Shown here piece after piece: positions 25,550 to 35,292 of a stretch of 61,727 nt of DNA. The stretch's first letter is position 1. Each line of letters opens with the position of its first letter. The translations under genes and the position numbers were made by a program. This DNA is from CAVVIO01 sp963748095 (GTDB taxonomy: Bacteria; Bacteroidota; Bacteroidia; Bacteroidales; UBA10428). The DNA lies in assembly GCA_963748095.1 (NCBI GenBank), contig CAVVIO010000022.1:1-61727 (forward strand), in the 5' to 3' direction. The notes under the pieces were generated by a model. That model was not told the origin of the DNA. It did not search any database and was given only the letters and a program-made list of their open reading frames with translations.

Positions 25550-26755
25550 ATGAAACGAAATTTAATTTTATTGTTTTTAATTTCAGGGGTATCCCTGTAC
25601 GCCCAAAAATTTGACAATCTGGCTTTGACTCCTCCAATGGGTTGGAACAGTTGGAATACTTTCCAGACAAATATCAACGAGCAACTTGTAAAAGACATTG
25701 CCGATATATTTGTTGAATCGGGTTTAAAAGATGCCGGGTACACTTACATTGTACTCGATGATGGTTGGATGTCACATGAAAGGGACAGCCTGGGAAACCT
25801 GGTTGCCGATCCGGCCAAATTTCCTCATGGCATGAAGGCTTTGGCAGATTACGTTCATTCCAAAGGATTGAAATTCGGGCTGTATAATTGTGCAGGTTCC
25901 AAAACATGTGGAGGTTACCCGGGTAGCAGGGGACACGAATACCAGGATGCATTATTGTATGCTTCATGGGATGTTGATTACCTGAAATATGATTGGTGCA
26001 ACACCGATAAATTAAACGCAGAAGGTGCATATATAACGATGCGTGATGCTTTGTATGCTGCCAAAAGGCCTGTTGTTTTCAGTATTTGTGAATGGGGCGA
26101 TAATCAGCCCTGGAAATGGGGAAAAGATGTCGGGCATTTATGGCGTACCACAGGTGATATCACTGCCTGCTGGGATTGCGAAGCAAATCATGGCAGTTGG
26201 TCATCATGGGGAATCTTAAGAACAATAAATATGCGTAAAGGTATCCGCCAATATGCCGGTCCCGGACACTGGAATGATCCCGATATGATGGAAGTGGGAA
26301 ATGGAATGACAACAAATGAAGACAAGTCACATTTTGCATTATGGTGCATGGTGGCTGCTCCGCTTATTATGGGTAACGATTTAAGAAAAGCATCAAAAGA
26401 AACCTTCGATATTCTGGAAAATAAAGAGATTATTGCTGTTGATCAGGATTCTCTGGGAATTCAGGGATTTAAATTTTCCAATGCTGACAGTCTTGATGTA
26501 TGGGTCAAACCCTTGAAAAACGACGACTGGGCAGTATGCTTTATCAACAGATACAGTAAACCTTACCAGCTTGAATACAACTGGAAGGAACATCCTGTTA
26601 CCGATACGGTCTCCAACAGGAGCGCAGAATTTGAGAATACAGTTTACAATATCCGCGATTTATCCCAGCACAAAGATATAGGTACTACTAAAAAAGTGTT
26701 AAAAGCTGACATTCCCGTTCATGGTGTTTTAATTGTCCGGCTTACGAAAAAATAA
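25550..26755 (+). CDS. GH27 alpha-galactosidase, secreted
   Basis: The protein has 401 residues with a signal peptide (cleavage near LYAQK). It has classic GH27 motifs: TPPMGWNSWNTF, VLDDGWM, LYNCAGSKTCGGYPGS. The nucleophile is D148 in YLKYDWC and the acid/base D203 in LWRTTGD (R199xxxD203), followed by AGPGHWNDPDM. A C-terminal antiparallel beta domain follows. It removes terminal alpha-galactose (or alpha-N-acetylgalactosamine) with retention. Length matches plant-like GH27 enzymes. No SusC/D genes are near. Confidence 0.95.
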   Translation: MKRNLILLFLISGVSLYAQKFDNLALTPPMGWNSWNTFQTNINEQLVKDIADIFVESGLKDAGYTYIVLDDGWMSHERDSLGNLVADPAKFPHGMKALADYVHSKGLKFGLYNCAGSKTCGGYPGSRGHEYQDALLYASWDVDYLKYDWCNTDKLNAEGAYITMRDALYAAKRPVVFSICEWGDNQPWKWGKDVGHLWRTTGDITACWDCEANHGSWSSWGILRTINMRKGIRQYAGPGHWNDPDMMEVGNGMTTNEDKSHFALWCMVAAPLIMGNDLRKASKETFDILENKEIIAVDQDSLGIQGFKFSNADSLDVWVKPLKNDDWAVCFINRYSKPYQLEYNWKEHPVTDTVSNRSAEFENTVYNIRDLSQHKDIGTTKKVLKADIPVHGVLIVRLTKK

Positions 26756-26768
26756 ATGCTAAGGAAGT

Positions 26769-26808
26769 AAACCTGCAAGGTTTTGAAAACCTTGCAGGTT
26801 TTTTTTAT
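26769..26808. terminator. Strong bidirectional terminator
   Basis: A perfect 16-bp inverted repeat starts AAACCTGCAAGG and is followed by a T-run on the plus strand and an A-run on the left. It separates the convergent GH27 (+) and arfB (-) genes. Confidence 0.9.
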
Positions 26809-27233
26809 TCTACTTCCGGTTTTCCCCTGTTGGATTTCTTTTCAGATGTCTTCTTTTTTCCCTGGATCCTTTTTTCAACCGCTGATTTGGTAGGCCTGGT
26901 AGGAATTCTTTTTTTTCTTTTTTTCAATGCTTTCTGAAAAAGTTCCATAAACAACTCAACAGCCAGTTGTTTGTTTTTCAACTGACTCCTGTATTCCTGA
27001 ACTGTGATCGACAAAAAACCTTCATTGGTGATTCGGTTAGCCAGTTTTTTCTTCAACACATCCTTTTCCTCTTCAGTAAGAAGTTGTGAGTTGTCGATAT
27101 GAAACCGCAATTCAACTTTAGTTTCCGTTTTATTTACATGCTGCCCTCCCGGACCGCTGCTTCGTGCGGTTTGAAAAGAAAACTCCTTTTGAAAAGGACG
27201 TTCTGTAACCGGTATATTCTGATAAGTATCCAA
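26805..27233 (-). CDS. arfB: Alternative ribosome-rescue factor ArfB (peptidyl-tRNA hydrolase)
   Basis: The 142-residue protein has the release-factor GGQ motif at 29-31 in SSGPGGQHVNKTETKVEL and a basic C-terminal tail rich in K and R (from about 108). These are the two parts of ArfB/YaeJ: GGQ hydrolyses peptidyl-tRNA on stalled ribosomes, and the tail enters the empty mRNA channel. Length matches the E. coli protein (140). It lies 85 bases beyond the next upstream gene in the same direction. Its stop lies at the edge of the strong terminator. Confidence 0.92.
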   Translation of the reverse strand: MDTYQNIPVTERPFQKEFSFQTARSSGPGGQHVNKTETKVELRFHIDNSQLLTEEEKDVLKKKLANRITNEGFLSITVQEYRSQLKNKQLAVELFMELFQKALKKRKKRIPTRPTKSAVEKRIQGKKKTSEKKSNRGKPEVE

Positions 27234-27318
27234 TGAATTATTTGATATATTATTAATGAATTAAGTAGCTGGTAGAATTACTAAATTCTGTCTTCTAAAT
27301 TCTAGCTACTAAAATAAT

Positions 27319-28545
27319 TCATTTTTCCGCCTGTTCGTCTTTAAAAATCATGGGAGGCAGGTATTTACTGATATCTTTAGTTTTATCCGGACTTATAATC
27401 ATCGTATAACAAGCCATATACTGCATTGCACCACTGCTTGAAAAATACTGGAATTCCGAACTTTTTTCACCGTCTTTATATGGAATCAAAAAAGTCCTGC
27501 CCATTTTATCTCCATCCTCAAGCGTTCCCAGTTTATTCACACGCATATATTTCATTAATGTTTTATCAGCATCAATAATGGCTTCTCCTTTCTGAATGAT
27601 GGGTGAAGATGACTTAGGTGTAAAAGTATTAATAACAACAACATACTGATGCCATTTAAAAACCCCATTATTATTTATCGAATCTCTTCTGACCACAACA
27701 GCCTGATCGGTCATATTTGCAATTTCACTGTTTTGCCCCAATCTTTCCAGGTAATCAGAAATAGCTGTAGCCACCACTGCTTTTTGTCTTTTAAAATATT
27801 CAGGCGTTACCTTTGCTTTGGTATTCAGACTATATTCATAACAATGTTCTAAAAGTGTATCTGCTCTTTTTAAAGCACTCAGGCTATCAGTATTCAGCAG
27901 GTCATTAAATACCTTTTCAAAACTACGTGTTGAATGGGTCAGTTCATGCAAATCAAAAGGTGATATAAAATCAAATATAAGCGCATCAATATAAGCTTTG
28001 AAGTTCTTCAAATATGCAATGGATTTATCCCATTTATTTTCTACGGCATACTTCAGCGCAAGGTCAGTAATATGCCTTGCCTTCTGATACGATTCCGCTG
28101 TTGCTTCTTTAATATACTTATCAATTTCTTTTCTGAAAGTTTTTTCACTGGACAATAATTGCTGGTATTTCATCCGTTGCAGTTTCATGGCCATGTTTAA
28201 CTTTTCTTTATAGTCCCTGTAAATTTTAACAGAATAATTGTCTCCCATTAATTCGGCTTTATCCAGTTTCTTTTCAATTAAATCCTCCGCTTTATCCAGT
28301 TCTTCATCCTGAACATATTGTTCGTAATCCTTGTAAAAATAAGTCAGATCAAGCTCGCGTTTGGTTGCATAATAAGCAGCATCCTTTTTTTGCTCCAGTC
28401 GTGGTAATTCCTTATTAATTAAATCTATCCTGTTTTTAAGACTGTCGAGCACTCCGGGATTTTTTTCCCGGTTTTGGGCCAATGCGGAAAGAGGACTGAT
28501 CAGCAGGTAAAATAAAATTATATGAATGGATATTTTCTGCATCAC
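27319..28545 (-). CDS. Secreted helical protein of unknown function
   Basis: The protein has 408 residues with a signal peptide ending in ALAQ (about 24). Residues 30-240 are charged and helix-rich, with heptad-like stretches that could form coiled coils or TPR-like hairpins. The C-terminal third (from about 280) is more beta-like (FKWHQYVVVINTF, FQYFSSSGAMQYMACYTMII). I recognise no family or catalytic motif. It is followed by arfB in the same direction. Confidence 0.65.
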   Translation of the reverse strand: MMQKISIHIILFYLLISPLSALAQNREKNPGVLDSLKNRIDLINKELPRLEQKKDAAYYATKRELDLTYFYKDYEQYVQDEELDKAEDLIEKKLDKAELMGDNYSVKIYRDYKEKLNMAMKLQRMKYQQLLSSEKTFRKEIDKYIKEATAESYQKARHITDLALKYAVENKWDKSIAYLKNFKAYIDALIFDFISPFDLHELTHSTRSFEKVFNDLLNTDSLSALKRADTLLEHCYEYSLNTKAKVTPEYFKRQKAVVATAISDYLERLGQNSEIANMTDQAVVVRRDSINNNGVFKWHQYVVVINTFTPKSSSPIIQKGEAIIDADKTLMKYMRVNKLGTLEDGDKMGRTFLIPYKDGEKSSEFQYFSSSGAMQYMACYTMIISPDKTKDISKYLPPMIFKDEQAEK

Positions 28546-28808
28546 TGGAACTTTTGTCAGTTAAACTGTCATTATTATTATAAAGTTCGAATTGTTATTG
28601 AAAAAATGTCATAAAGGATTTCTCATCCTCTTACAACATTTATGCCGGCATTCAATTAATTATTAATATAATAAAACGCATGGAATGTTAAAATAAGATA
28701 AAATTTATCTTCTTTTTTACTGATATTAACGGTTTGGCATGAAATTTCACTAGTTATTATTTTAAATCCAAATGAAAAGTTCAATTAATGCTTTAAAAAC
28801 TATTCGTC
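28546..28808. other. Divergent intergenic region upstream of lon
   Basis: TTTG (28733-28736) is followed after 21 bases by TATTTTAA (28758-28765), a weak match to the Bacteroidetes promoter pattern in the lon direction. Nothing else was seen. Confidence 0.3.
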
Positions 28809-31193
28809 ATGAATGATACTAACCAGGATAATAACAAACAAACCTCTTCAAATATTATATTATTATCGGAAGTTTTTCCCGACAACGTAGTGGTTTTACC
28901 GGTAGAAAACCGTCCAATTTTCCCGGGAGTTACCATCCCTCTTTCCTTTACAGGTAATAAATTCATTAAGCTTATTAGTGAAGCTATCGATAATAATGAG
29001 CGGTTCATAGGCGTATCTCTGATAAAAGAAACGGATGAGAAGGAATATCTGAATTCGGAAGTTTACCAGGTGGGGACCCTGTTAAAGATCATCAAGATCA
29101 TTAATCAATCAGATGACAGTATTCATTTTTTCGCCCAGGCACTGGACCGTTTTAAATTGGTACGTCCGACAAAGAAAAACAATATCCTGAAATGGGAGGT
29201 GAAATATTTCGAAAGAGAAAAAATTATAATTAACGAAGAACTGAAGGCGCTGCAGTTAGCCATCATGGCCTCTGTAAAAGATCTGATCAATAAAAATCCC
29301 CTGATGCAGGAACAAATGCGTCTTTCACTTTCACAAATGGGATATGAAAATCCGGGACTTCTGATGGATGTGATCTCAACCTTGCTCACGGCAGAATCTG
29401 AAAAATTACAGAATCTGCTGGAAACAATTGATCTCTATAAGCGTGGAGAAAAATTGTTACTAATGCTGAAACAGGAAATCGAGATCAGTGTTTTGCAGGA
29501 AAAAATACAAAAACAGATCGAGGAAAAAGTCTCCAAACAACAGCGCGATTACTTCCTGCAGGAGCAACTAAAAGCAATTAAAAAGGAACTTGGATTGGAA
29601 AAGGACGACAAACAGGCTGAAATTGAAAAAATAGAAGACAGGTTGAAAAACCTCCGATTGAGTGAAGAAGCTGCACAGGTTATAAAAGAAGAAATTGAAA
29701 AACTAAAATTACTGGAACCGGTTTCACCCGAATTTCAGGTTACCCGTGCCTATCTGAATGTACTTTCGGAGCTTCCGTGGGGAATCTATTCCAATAACAA
29801 ACCCGATATCAGGAAAGCACGAAAGATTCTGGATGAACAGCATTACGGACTGGATGATGTAAAAAACAGGATACTGGAATTCATCAGTACCATCATCAAA
29901 AAAAATACGGTGTCGGGTTCGATCATTTGCCTTGTTGGCCCTCCGGGAGTAGGAAAAACTTCTGTTGGCAAATCCATTGCGGATGCACTTGGACGTAAAT
30001 TCTACAGGTTTTCTGTTGGCGGGATGCGCGACGAAGCTGAGATTAAAGGGCACCGGCGAACCTATATCGGCGCAATGCCCGGAAAGATCATTCAAAGTCT
30101 GAAACGTACCGGTACAGCCGATCCGGTAATTATGCTCGATGAGATCGATAAGATCGGTATCAGCTACCAGGGTGATCCCGCCTCGGCCCTGCTCGAAGTC
30201 CTGGATCCGGAACAAAACAGGGATTTTCTGGATCATTACCTGGATGTACGTTTCGACCTTTCCAATATTTTATTTATAACCACAGCCAATCAGCTCGATA
30301 CTATTCCCAGGCCATTGCTCGATCGCATGGAGATAATCAGCCTGTCGGGTTATATTCTTGAAGAAAAAGTGCAAATAGCCAGGAAATACCTGATACCGAA
30401 ACAACGCGAAGCACATGGACTAGCTGCAAAAGAAATAAGAATTTCCAATTCTGCTCTGGTGAAAATTATTGATGGGTATGCCCGTGAAGCCGGAGTTCGT
30501 GGCCTTGAAAACCAGGTGAAAAAAATTATGCGTAAAGTTACACTGAAACAAACGGAAGACAATAGCAAATCTTTTTCGGTATCGGCCAGGAATGTGGAAG
30601 ATTACCTCGGTAAACCCATTTTCATCACTGAGGAACTTTACAAAAAAATCCAGCCTGGCGTATCACTCGGTCTGGCCTGGACATCAATGGGCGGAGCAAC
30701 CCTTTATATCGAAGCTTCGGGGATCAAAGAAAAATCCGATGGATTCAAACAAACCGGTCAGTTGGGAAAAGTAATGCAGGAATCATCCGAAATTGCTTAT
30801 TCATACGTTCGTTCAATGCTTTCGGGAAAGAACGAAGGAAAATCTTATTTCGATGATCACTTTATTCACCTGCATGTACCTGCAGGGGCTACTCCCAAAG
30901 ACGGTCCATCGGCAGGCATTACCATGGCGCTGGCTTTGTATTCTCTTGCAACAGGTAAACCTGTAAAACAAGGCCTCGCCATGACGGGTGAACTGACCCT
31001 TACAGGCAAAGTTTTACCTATTGGCGGCGTTCGTGAAAAAACAATTGCTGCCCGACGAGTGGGTATTTTCAACCTGATCTTTCCAAAAGATAATAAAAAA
31101 AATTTCGATGAATTACCTTCTTATATCCGGAAAGGCATTACCCCGCATTTTGTCGATTATTTCGACGATGTGCTGAAAGTAGTTTATGAATGA
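28809..31193 (+). CDS. lon: ATP-dependent protease Lon (LonA)
   Basis: The 794-residue protein has the LonA layout: N-terminal LAN domain (about 20-220), coiled-coil linker, AAA+ module with Walker A GPPGVGKTS (K383) and Walker B VIMLDEIDKIG, sensor-rich region, then the protease domain with S701 in KDGPSAGI and K744 in GGVREKTIAA. All catalytic residues are present and the length is normal. It degrades misfolded and regulatory cytoplasmic proteins. The hairpin at 31232-31253 terminates it. No CIRCE or other heat-shock operator was recognised upstream. Confidence 0.98.
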   Translation: MNDTNQDNNKQTSSNIILLSEVFPDNVVVLPVENRPIFPGVTIPLSFTGNKFIKLISEAIDNNERFIGVSLIKETDEKEYLNSEVYQVGTLLKIIKIINQSDDSIHFFAQALDRFKLVRPTKKNNILKWEVKYFEREKIIINEELKALQLAIMASVKDLINKNPLMQEQMRLSLSQMGYENPGLLMDVISTLLTAESEKLQNLLETIDLYKRGEKLLLMLKQEIEISVLQEKIQKQIEEKVSKQQRDYFLQEQLKAIKKELGLEKDDKQAEIEKIEDRLKNLRLSEEAAQVIKEEIEKLKLLEPVSPEFQVTRAYLNVLSELPWGIYSNNKPDIRKARKILDEQHYGLDDVKNRILEFISTIIKKNTVSGSIICLVGPPGVGKTSVGKSIADALGRKFYRFSVGGMRDEAEIKGHRRTYIGAMPGKIIQSLKRTGTADPVIMLDEIDKIGISYQGDPASALLEVLDPEQNRDFLDHYLDVRFDLSNILFITTANQLDTIPRPLLDRMEIISLSGYILEEKVQIARKYLIPKQREAHGLAAKEIRISNSALVKIIDGYAREAGVRGLENQVKKIMRKVTLKQTEDNSKSFSVSARNVEDYLGKPIFITEELYKKIQPGVSLGLAWTSMGGATLYIEASGIKEKSDGFKQTGQLGKVMQESSEIAYSYVRSMLSGKNEGKSYFDDHFIHLHVPAGATPKDGPSAGITMALALYSLATGKPVKQGLAMTGELTLTGKVLPIGGVREKTIAARRVGIFNLIFPKDNKKNFDELPSYIRKGITPHFVDYFDDVLKVVYE

Positions 31194-31208
31194 AAAGACT
31201 AAAAAATA

Positions 31209-31664
31209 CTAATTCATATATTTAAAAACTGCCTGAAGCATCTGATCTTCAGGTATTTTTTTGTTTATATTATCAACCATCAGGTCGATCAGGTCATTTA
31301 TCAGCGGAGGATTTAGTAACAAACGAAAACCCAGTTGCCGGCAAAGCTCCTTTTCTTCCGGGCTGATCACTCCATCGATTCCCATAAGTATAAGAAGGTT
31401 ATAAAATTCTTTGATCCGTTCTTCCATTGTTGCCGGTAAAGTAAACGGAAAACTGTCTGGATGCTTTTTTACATTCTCCAGATCATCTACGGTCAGTCCT
31501 AAGCTTCGGGTTACTGCAAGAATAAAGGCCTCCTCATCGGGCTGTACCATATGATCGGCTTCACTCATCCGGATCAGCATCAGGAGATAACTTTTTTTTG
31601 TTTGTATGTCTTTCAGAGAATTCATATTCATCTGCTCCCGATAATTTTCATAAATCTCAGTCAC
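31209..31664 (-). CDS. TerB-like protein
   Basis: This 151-residue all-helical protein has two similar halves carrying acidic turns: MSEADHMVQPDEEAF (about 33-47) and MGIDGVISPEEKEL (about 93-106), the pattern of TerB/tellurite-resistance-like domains. The function of this group is unclear, and nothing here implies tellurite resistance. The start could also be the internal ATGs at residues 12 or 14. Its 3' end contains the terminator hairpin of lon on the opposite strand. Confidence 0.7.
   Translation of the reverse strand: MTEIYENYREQMNMNSLKDIQTKKSYLLMLIRMSEADHMVQPDEEAFILAVTRSLGLTVDDLENVKKHPDSFPFTLPATMEERIKEFYNLLILMGIDGVISPEEKELCRQLGFRLLLNPPLINDLIDLMVDNINKKIPEDQMLQAVFKYMN
31228..31263 (+). 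terminator. Terminator of lon, inside the TerB-like coding sequence
   Basis: CCTGAAG (31232-31238) and CTTCAGG (31247-31253) form a hairpin followed by TATTTTTTT on the plus strand. It serves lon but overlaps the last codons of the convergent gene. Confidence 0.75.
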
Positions 31665-31788
31665 AATTTAATACTTTTATTAATGATATGATTATTTTGT
31701 TGTGAGTGATTTTATTTTTCTATTCATATAAATAATTTTCAACCTGATGTTTTATAATTCTGTATTCTAACTTCTGTATCCTTCCCAA

Positions 31789-31818
31789 TTGCTTTCTTAT
31801 TTTTTTCAACTATTTTTG
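31789..31818 (+). promoter_or_regulatory. Promoter of the metZ-like gene
   Basis: TTG (31789-31791), 19 bases, TATTTTTG (31811-31818): a good match to the Bacteroidetes pattern. The expected start near 31825 gives a 5' leader of about 30 bases. Confidence 0.6.
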
Positions 31819-31853
31819 ATGTCATATAGAAATTAAAAAAGCCAGCACATTCC

Positions 31854-33032
31854 ATGAAAAAATACAAACACGCTGAAACAAGTTCCATCCGGATTCAAAC
31901 TCCGTACACGTTGCAAAAAGAGCATCGCTCACCATTGTATCTTTCCTCCAGTTTTAAGTTCGACAGCGCTGAGGAAGCACGCGGTATTTTTGCCGATGAA
32001 ATACAGGGGAATATGTACACCCGTTTTTCAAATCCGAACAACGATGAATTTATTGCCAAACTGATGGCCCTGGAGGGAGTGGAAGATGGTGAAGCTACGG
32101 CTTCGGGAATGTCGGCAATATTTTTAAGCCTGGCTGCATTTCTTCGTGCGGGTGATCATCTGCTTGCATCGCAGAATATTTTCGGGTCTACTCACCAGAT
32201 CATTACACAGGTATTGCCACGGTGGGGAATATCGCATACATATGTGAACCTGAATGATCCGGAAAGCTGGGAAGAAAACATACTCCCCACCACTAAAATG
32301 ATATTTTTAGAAACTCCCTCCAACCCTGCACTCGACATTATCGATCTGGAATGGCTGGGTAAGCTGGCTGAAAAATATAATTTATTACTTAACATAGATA
32401 ATACGTTTGCAACCCCATACCTGCAAAACCCGGCAAAATTCGGCGCCGATCTCGTAACTCATTCAGCGACCAAATTCATCGACGGCCAGGGAAGGGTAAT
32501 TGCCGGAGCAGTGCTTGGTAAAGGGGAATATATCAAAGAAGTTCGTACAATGGCCCGTCAGACAGGCCCTACACTTTCACCATTCCATAGCTGGTTGTTA
32601 TCGAAGAGCCTGGAAACACTTCCTATCCGTATGGAAAGGCATTGCAGTAACGCACTTGCACTGGCAGAATACCTTGAAAAAAATAATGAAGTAATTTCCG
32701 TAAAATACCCGTTTCTTCCCTCCTATCCTCTCTATAAACTGGCAAAAAAACAAATGCTCATGGGCGGGGGAATGGTATCGTTTGAAATAAAAGGGGACAA
32801 TAATAGATGTATGAAATTGCTCAATAACCTGAAAATGATCTCCCTTACTGCTAATCTTGGTGACAGTAAGACTTCCATCACACATCCGGCTACTACCACA
32901 CATTCAAAGCTCTCTCCCGATGAACGTGAAGAAACCGGAATTTCGGAAGGGTTGTTGCGGGTATCCGTTGGGCTCGAACATATCGATGATATTATCGAAG
33001 ACATCGATCAGGCTATCCAAAAATCGAAATAA
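31854..33032 (+). CDS. metZ: Trans-sulfuration PLP enzyme, likely O-succinylhomoserine sulfhydrylase
   Basis: The 392-residue protein belongs to the Cys/Met metabolism PLP family. PLP lysine K207 lies in VTHSATKFIDGQGR; the DGQGR continuation is typical of MetZ-type sulfhydrylases. Other motifs: YTRFSNPN (about 55-62), ASGMSAI, LETPSNP (153-159) and the C-terminal DSKTSITHPATTTHS and LLRVSVGLEH. It should form homocysteine from an acylated homoserine and sulfide; cystathionine gamma-synthase or methionine gamma-lyase activity cannot be excluded. It is a single gene with its own promoter and terminator. Confidence 0.85.
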   Translation: MKKYKHAETSSIRIQTPYTLQKEHRSPLYLSSSFKFDSAEEARGIFADEIQGNMYTRFSNPNNDEFIAKLMALEGVEDGEATASGMSAIFLSLAAFLRAGDHLLASQNIFGSTHQIITQVLPRWGISHTYVNLNDPESWEENILPTTKMIFLETPSNPALDIIDLEWLGKLAEKYNLLLNIDNTFATPYLQNPAKFGADLVTHSATKFIDGQGRVIAGAVLGKGEYIKEVRTMARQTGPTLSPFHSWLLSKSLETLPIRMERHCSNALALAEYLEKNNEVISVKYPFLPSYPLYKLAKKQMLMGGGMVSFEIKGDNNRCMKLLNNLKMISLTANLGDSKTSITHPATTTHSKLSPDEREETGISEGLLRVSVGLEHIDDIIEDIDQAIQKSK

Positions 33033-33082
33033 ACTGATTTCAATTTAAAACCCTTTCATAATCCAATCATAAATCAATAAAC

Positions 33083-33118
33083 ATAAAAAAGGTGCTTCTA
33101 ATTAAAGAAGCACCCTTT
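33083..33118. terminator. Bidirectional terminator between the metZ-like gene and the uronate operon
   Basis: A perfect 9-bp stem GGTGCTTCT / AGAAGCACC (33091-33114) has a 6-base loop, an A-run on the left and CCTTT on the right. It lies between convergent genes. Confidence 0.85.
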
Positions 33119-33181
33119 CTAACATTAAACACTACTAAACATATTCATTCTTCTATGAATGACTCAAAAATTTATCTTCTG

Positions 33182-34426
33182 CTACATGCCTGATATTTTG
33201 ATGGGTTGTTGCATCACATCTGCATCATGCTGTAATAAAGCCTTAAAGTTTTCCCAGTCTTTAAAAGCAGTATCCTGGTATTCCCAGGCTGAATAAAAAC
33301 GAAATGTTATAGGAACATTTTCACTGATTTTCATATCTGCCATATATGTCTCAATAATACCTTCCCCTTTGTTGGGAGCAGTAATGGTTTTTATAAAATC
33401 CGCTCTGGGGAGCATTAAGGCCATCCCCAGGATTTCCCCGTCGAAGGCCTGGTGAGCATGTGTGGCTATGGAAAGATATTGCGGATTATGTTCCGTGACA
33501 TAAAGTGTATCGCTGTGCATATTAACAATTCCGGTCACGAGGGTTTCGTCACCTTTCAGACCGCGAACAGTAACTTCACTCTGGTAATAATTGGCGCCAC
33601 CCCATATAGAAATCCGATGTGTTAAATTATAATTTCTTCCTTCTACCTTCCAACCGTTAAAAGTAAGATCGAAAACCGCACGCAGAGGACCGTTGGCTAT
33701 CATTTTAAATCCTTCGGAATCTGCCAGTGCCGGACGAAAATAATTGTCACCGATTTTCAAGGCTATAGATCCGGCACCTAATGAATTTCCAACTTTCAGT
33801 ATATCCATTCCCCAATCGTGTAGTTCATGGTAACTCACTCCACCGGTACCCACGCTGTCCATCACCATTTTATCGGTTTTTTTACCGAAAATATCCATCC
33901 CGTTCCGGGCATCATAATAATTCCTGAATGCTACTTTATCGTTTTCCCATGCAGGTCCTTCCAGTTGAAAAGCAGCAGTGGTCGAAGGGCTGTCATTCGT
34001 TTTCATTCGTTGCGGTGGATTTTTCAACAATGATTTATATGGAGGTGCAGCTTCAGCAAAATTTATATGCGCCCTGCTTTTATAAACCGGAGCTTTCGAC
34101 GGATCGATATAATGAACATACACTTCCAGTTTACTGTTAGCCTTCATGTTTACCAGGAAAAACAATTCATCCCAGTTACCATCACCATTTATATCATCCA
34201 TCTGACAGGGTATGGTGTCTCCTGCCTGATCTTTCAGTAATATATCCATTCCATCGGGAATAGCACCAATATAACCTGCGAGTTGGTTCCTGGTAAGTGT
34301 CACCGGTTCATCTGTTCGATTTGTTGATGAAGCATTTTCAAGCATCAGCTCAGGCGTCTTTTTTGACTGGCATGCTGAAAAAAACGCTACCGCAATAATG
34401 AGCAGTAAAAATTCTTTAAATTTCAT
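33182..34426 (-). CDS. DUF4861 family lipoprotein
   Basis: The 414-residue protein has lipobox FFSAC (Cys19 from the ATG at 34426). It resembles DUF4861 proteins, which accompany uronate and pectin or alginate degradation genes in Bacteroidetes; activity is unproven, though some related proteins act on unsaturated uronic-acid oligosaccharides. Motifs include GAIPDGMDILLKDQAGD, FEL-like aromatic strands and GVSYHELHDWGMDILKVG. It is last in the operon kduI-kduD-DUF4861, 48 bases after kduD. I use the second ATG because it gives the better signal. Confidence 0.8.
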   Translation of the reverse strand: MKFKEFLLLIIAVAFFSACQSKKTPELMLENASSTNRTDEPVTLTRNQLAGYIGAIPDGMDILLKDQAGDTIPCQMDDINGDGNWDELFFLVNMKANSKLEVYVHYIDPSKAPVYKSRAHINFAEAAPPYKSLLKNPPQRMKTNDSPSTTAAFQLEGPAWENDKVAFRNYYDARNGMDIFGKKTDKMVMDSVGTGGVSYHELHDWGMDILKVGNSLGAGSIALKIGDNYFRPALADSEGFKMIANGPLRAVFDLTFNGWKVEGRNYNLTHRISIWGGANYYQSEVTVRGLKGDETLVTGIVNMHSDTLYVTEHNPQYLSIATHAHQAFDGEILGMALMLPRADFIKTITAPNKGEGIIETYMADMKISENVPITFRFYSAWEYQDTAFKDWENFKALLQHDADVMQQPIKISGM

Positions 34427-34474
34427 AAGTAAATGCAATTAGGATTAAAAAAACTGTTAAAAATATCGGAAATA

Positions 34475-35269
34475 TTAGTCTTCCAGCCTGGTCTTACCCA
34501 AAGTAGCCAGCATACCGCCATCCACATAAACAACGATACCGGTAACAAAATCAGATGCTTTTGAAGCCAGGAAAATCGCAGTTCCCTGCAATTCCTCCGG
34601 TTCTCCCCAGCGATTAGCAGGAGTACGGGTCATGATCAGATCATTGAACGGATGGCCGTCTTCCCTTATGGGTGCAGTTTGCGAGGTTGCAAAATAGCCG
34701 GGACCAATCCCGTTTACCTGAATGTTATGTTTTGCCCATTCCAGCGCCATGTTTTTGGTAAGCATCTTCAATCCACCCTTGGCAGCTGCATAAGCTCCTA
34801 CACCATGACGCCCCACTTCGCTCATCATGGAACACATGTTGATGATTTTACCGGGTGATTTACGGGCTATCATATTTTTCACCACCTTTTTCGACATAAT
34901 GAACGGCCCTGTCACATCAATTTTCAATACGGCTTCAAAGTCGCTGACTTCCATATCAACCAACGGAATTCGTTTTATTATCCCCGCGTTATTTACCAGA
35001 ATATCGATGGGAGCTACTTCTTTTTCAATTTTATCGATAAATGTGTTCACCTGTTTTTCATCGGTCACATTAAAATTGTAAGTATGAACATCGATACCCT
35101 TTTTTTTGTATTCAGCTTTTGCGTTCGCAAGTTTTTCATCTAAAATATCGTTGATAACAATTGTTGCTCCGGCATTTGCCAGTCCGGTAGCTATTGCCAT
35201 TCCCAGACCGTGAGTTCCGCCTGTTACCAGTGCAGTTTTTCCTGTTAGATTGAATAATTGAAGACTCAT
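34475..35269 (-). CDS. kduD: 2-dehydro-3-deoxy-D-gluconate 5-dehydrogenase-type SDR
   Basis: The 264-residue short-chain dehydrogenase has the NAD(P) loop TGGTHGLG (16-23), NNAG (93-96), catalytic S147, and Y160-xxx-K164 (YAAAK). After KduI it would interconvert 2,5-diketo-3-deoxygluconate (DKII) and 2-keto-3-deoxygluconate (KDG). Gluconate 5-dehydrogenases are close relatives; context next to kduI and a KDPG aldolase favours KduD. It lies 23 bases after kduI, in the same operon controlled by the LacI-type operator at 36237. Confidence 0.88.
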   Translation of the reverse strand: MSLQLFNLTGKTALVTGGTHGLGMAIATGLANAGATIVINDILDEKLANAKAEYKKKGIDVHTYNFNVTDEKQVNTFIDKIEKEVAPIDILVNNAGIIKRIPLVDMEVSDFEAVLKIDVTGPFIMSKKVVKNMIARKSPGKIINMCSMMSEVGRHGVGAYAAAKGGLKMLTKNMALEWAKHNIQVNGIGPGYFATSQTAPIREDGHPFNDLIMTRTPANRWGEPEELQGTAIFLASKASDFVTGIVVYVDGGMLATLGKTRLED

Positions 35270-35292
35270 AGAATTTCTAGGTTTAATAATTA

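Noticed and set aside
25550..26755. Polysaccharide utilisation locus with the GH5, GH27 and GH92 genes
   Set aside because: No SusC/SusD pair or shared operon was found; the three genes are separate units kilobases apart.
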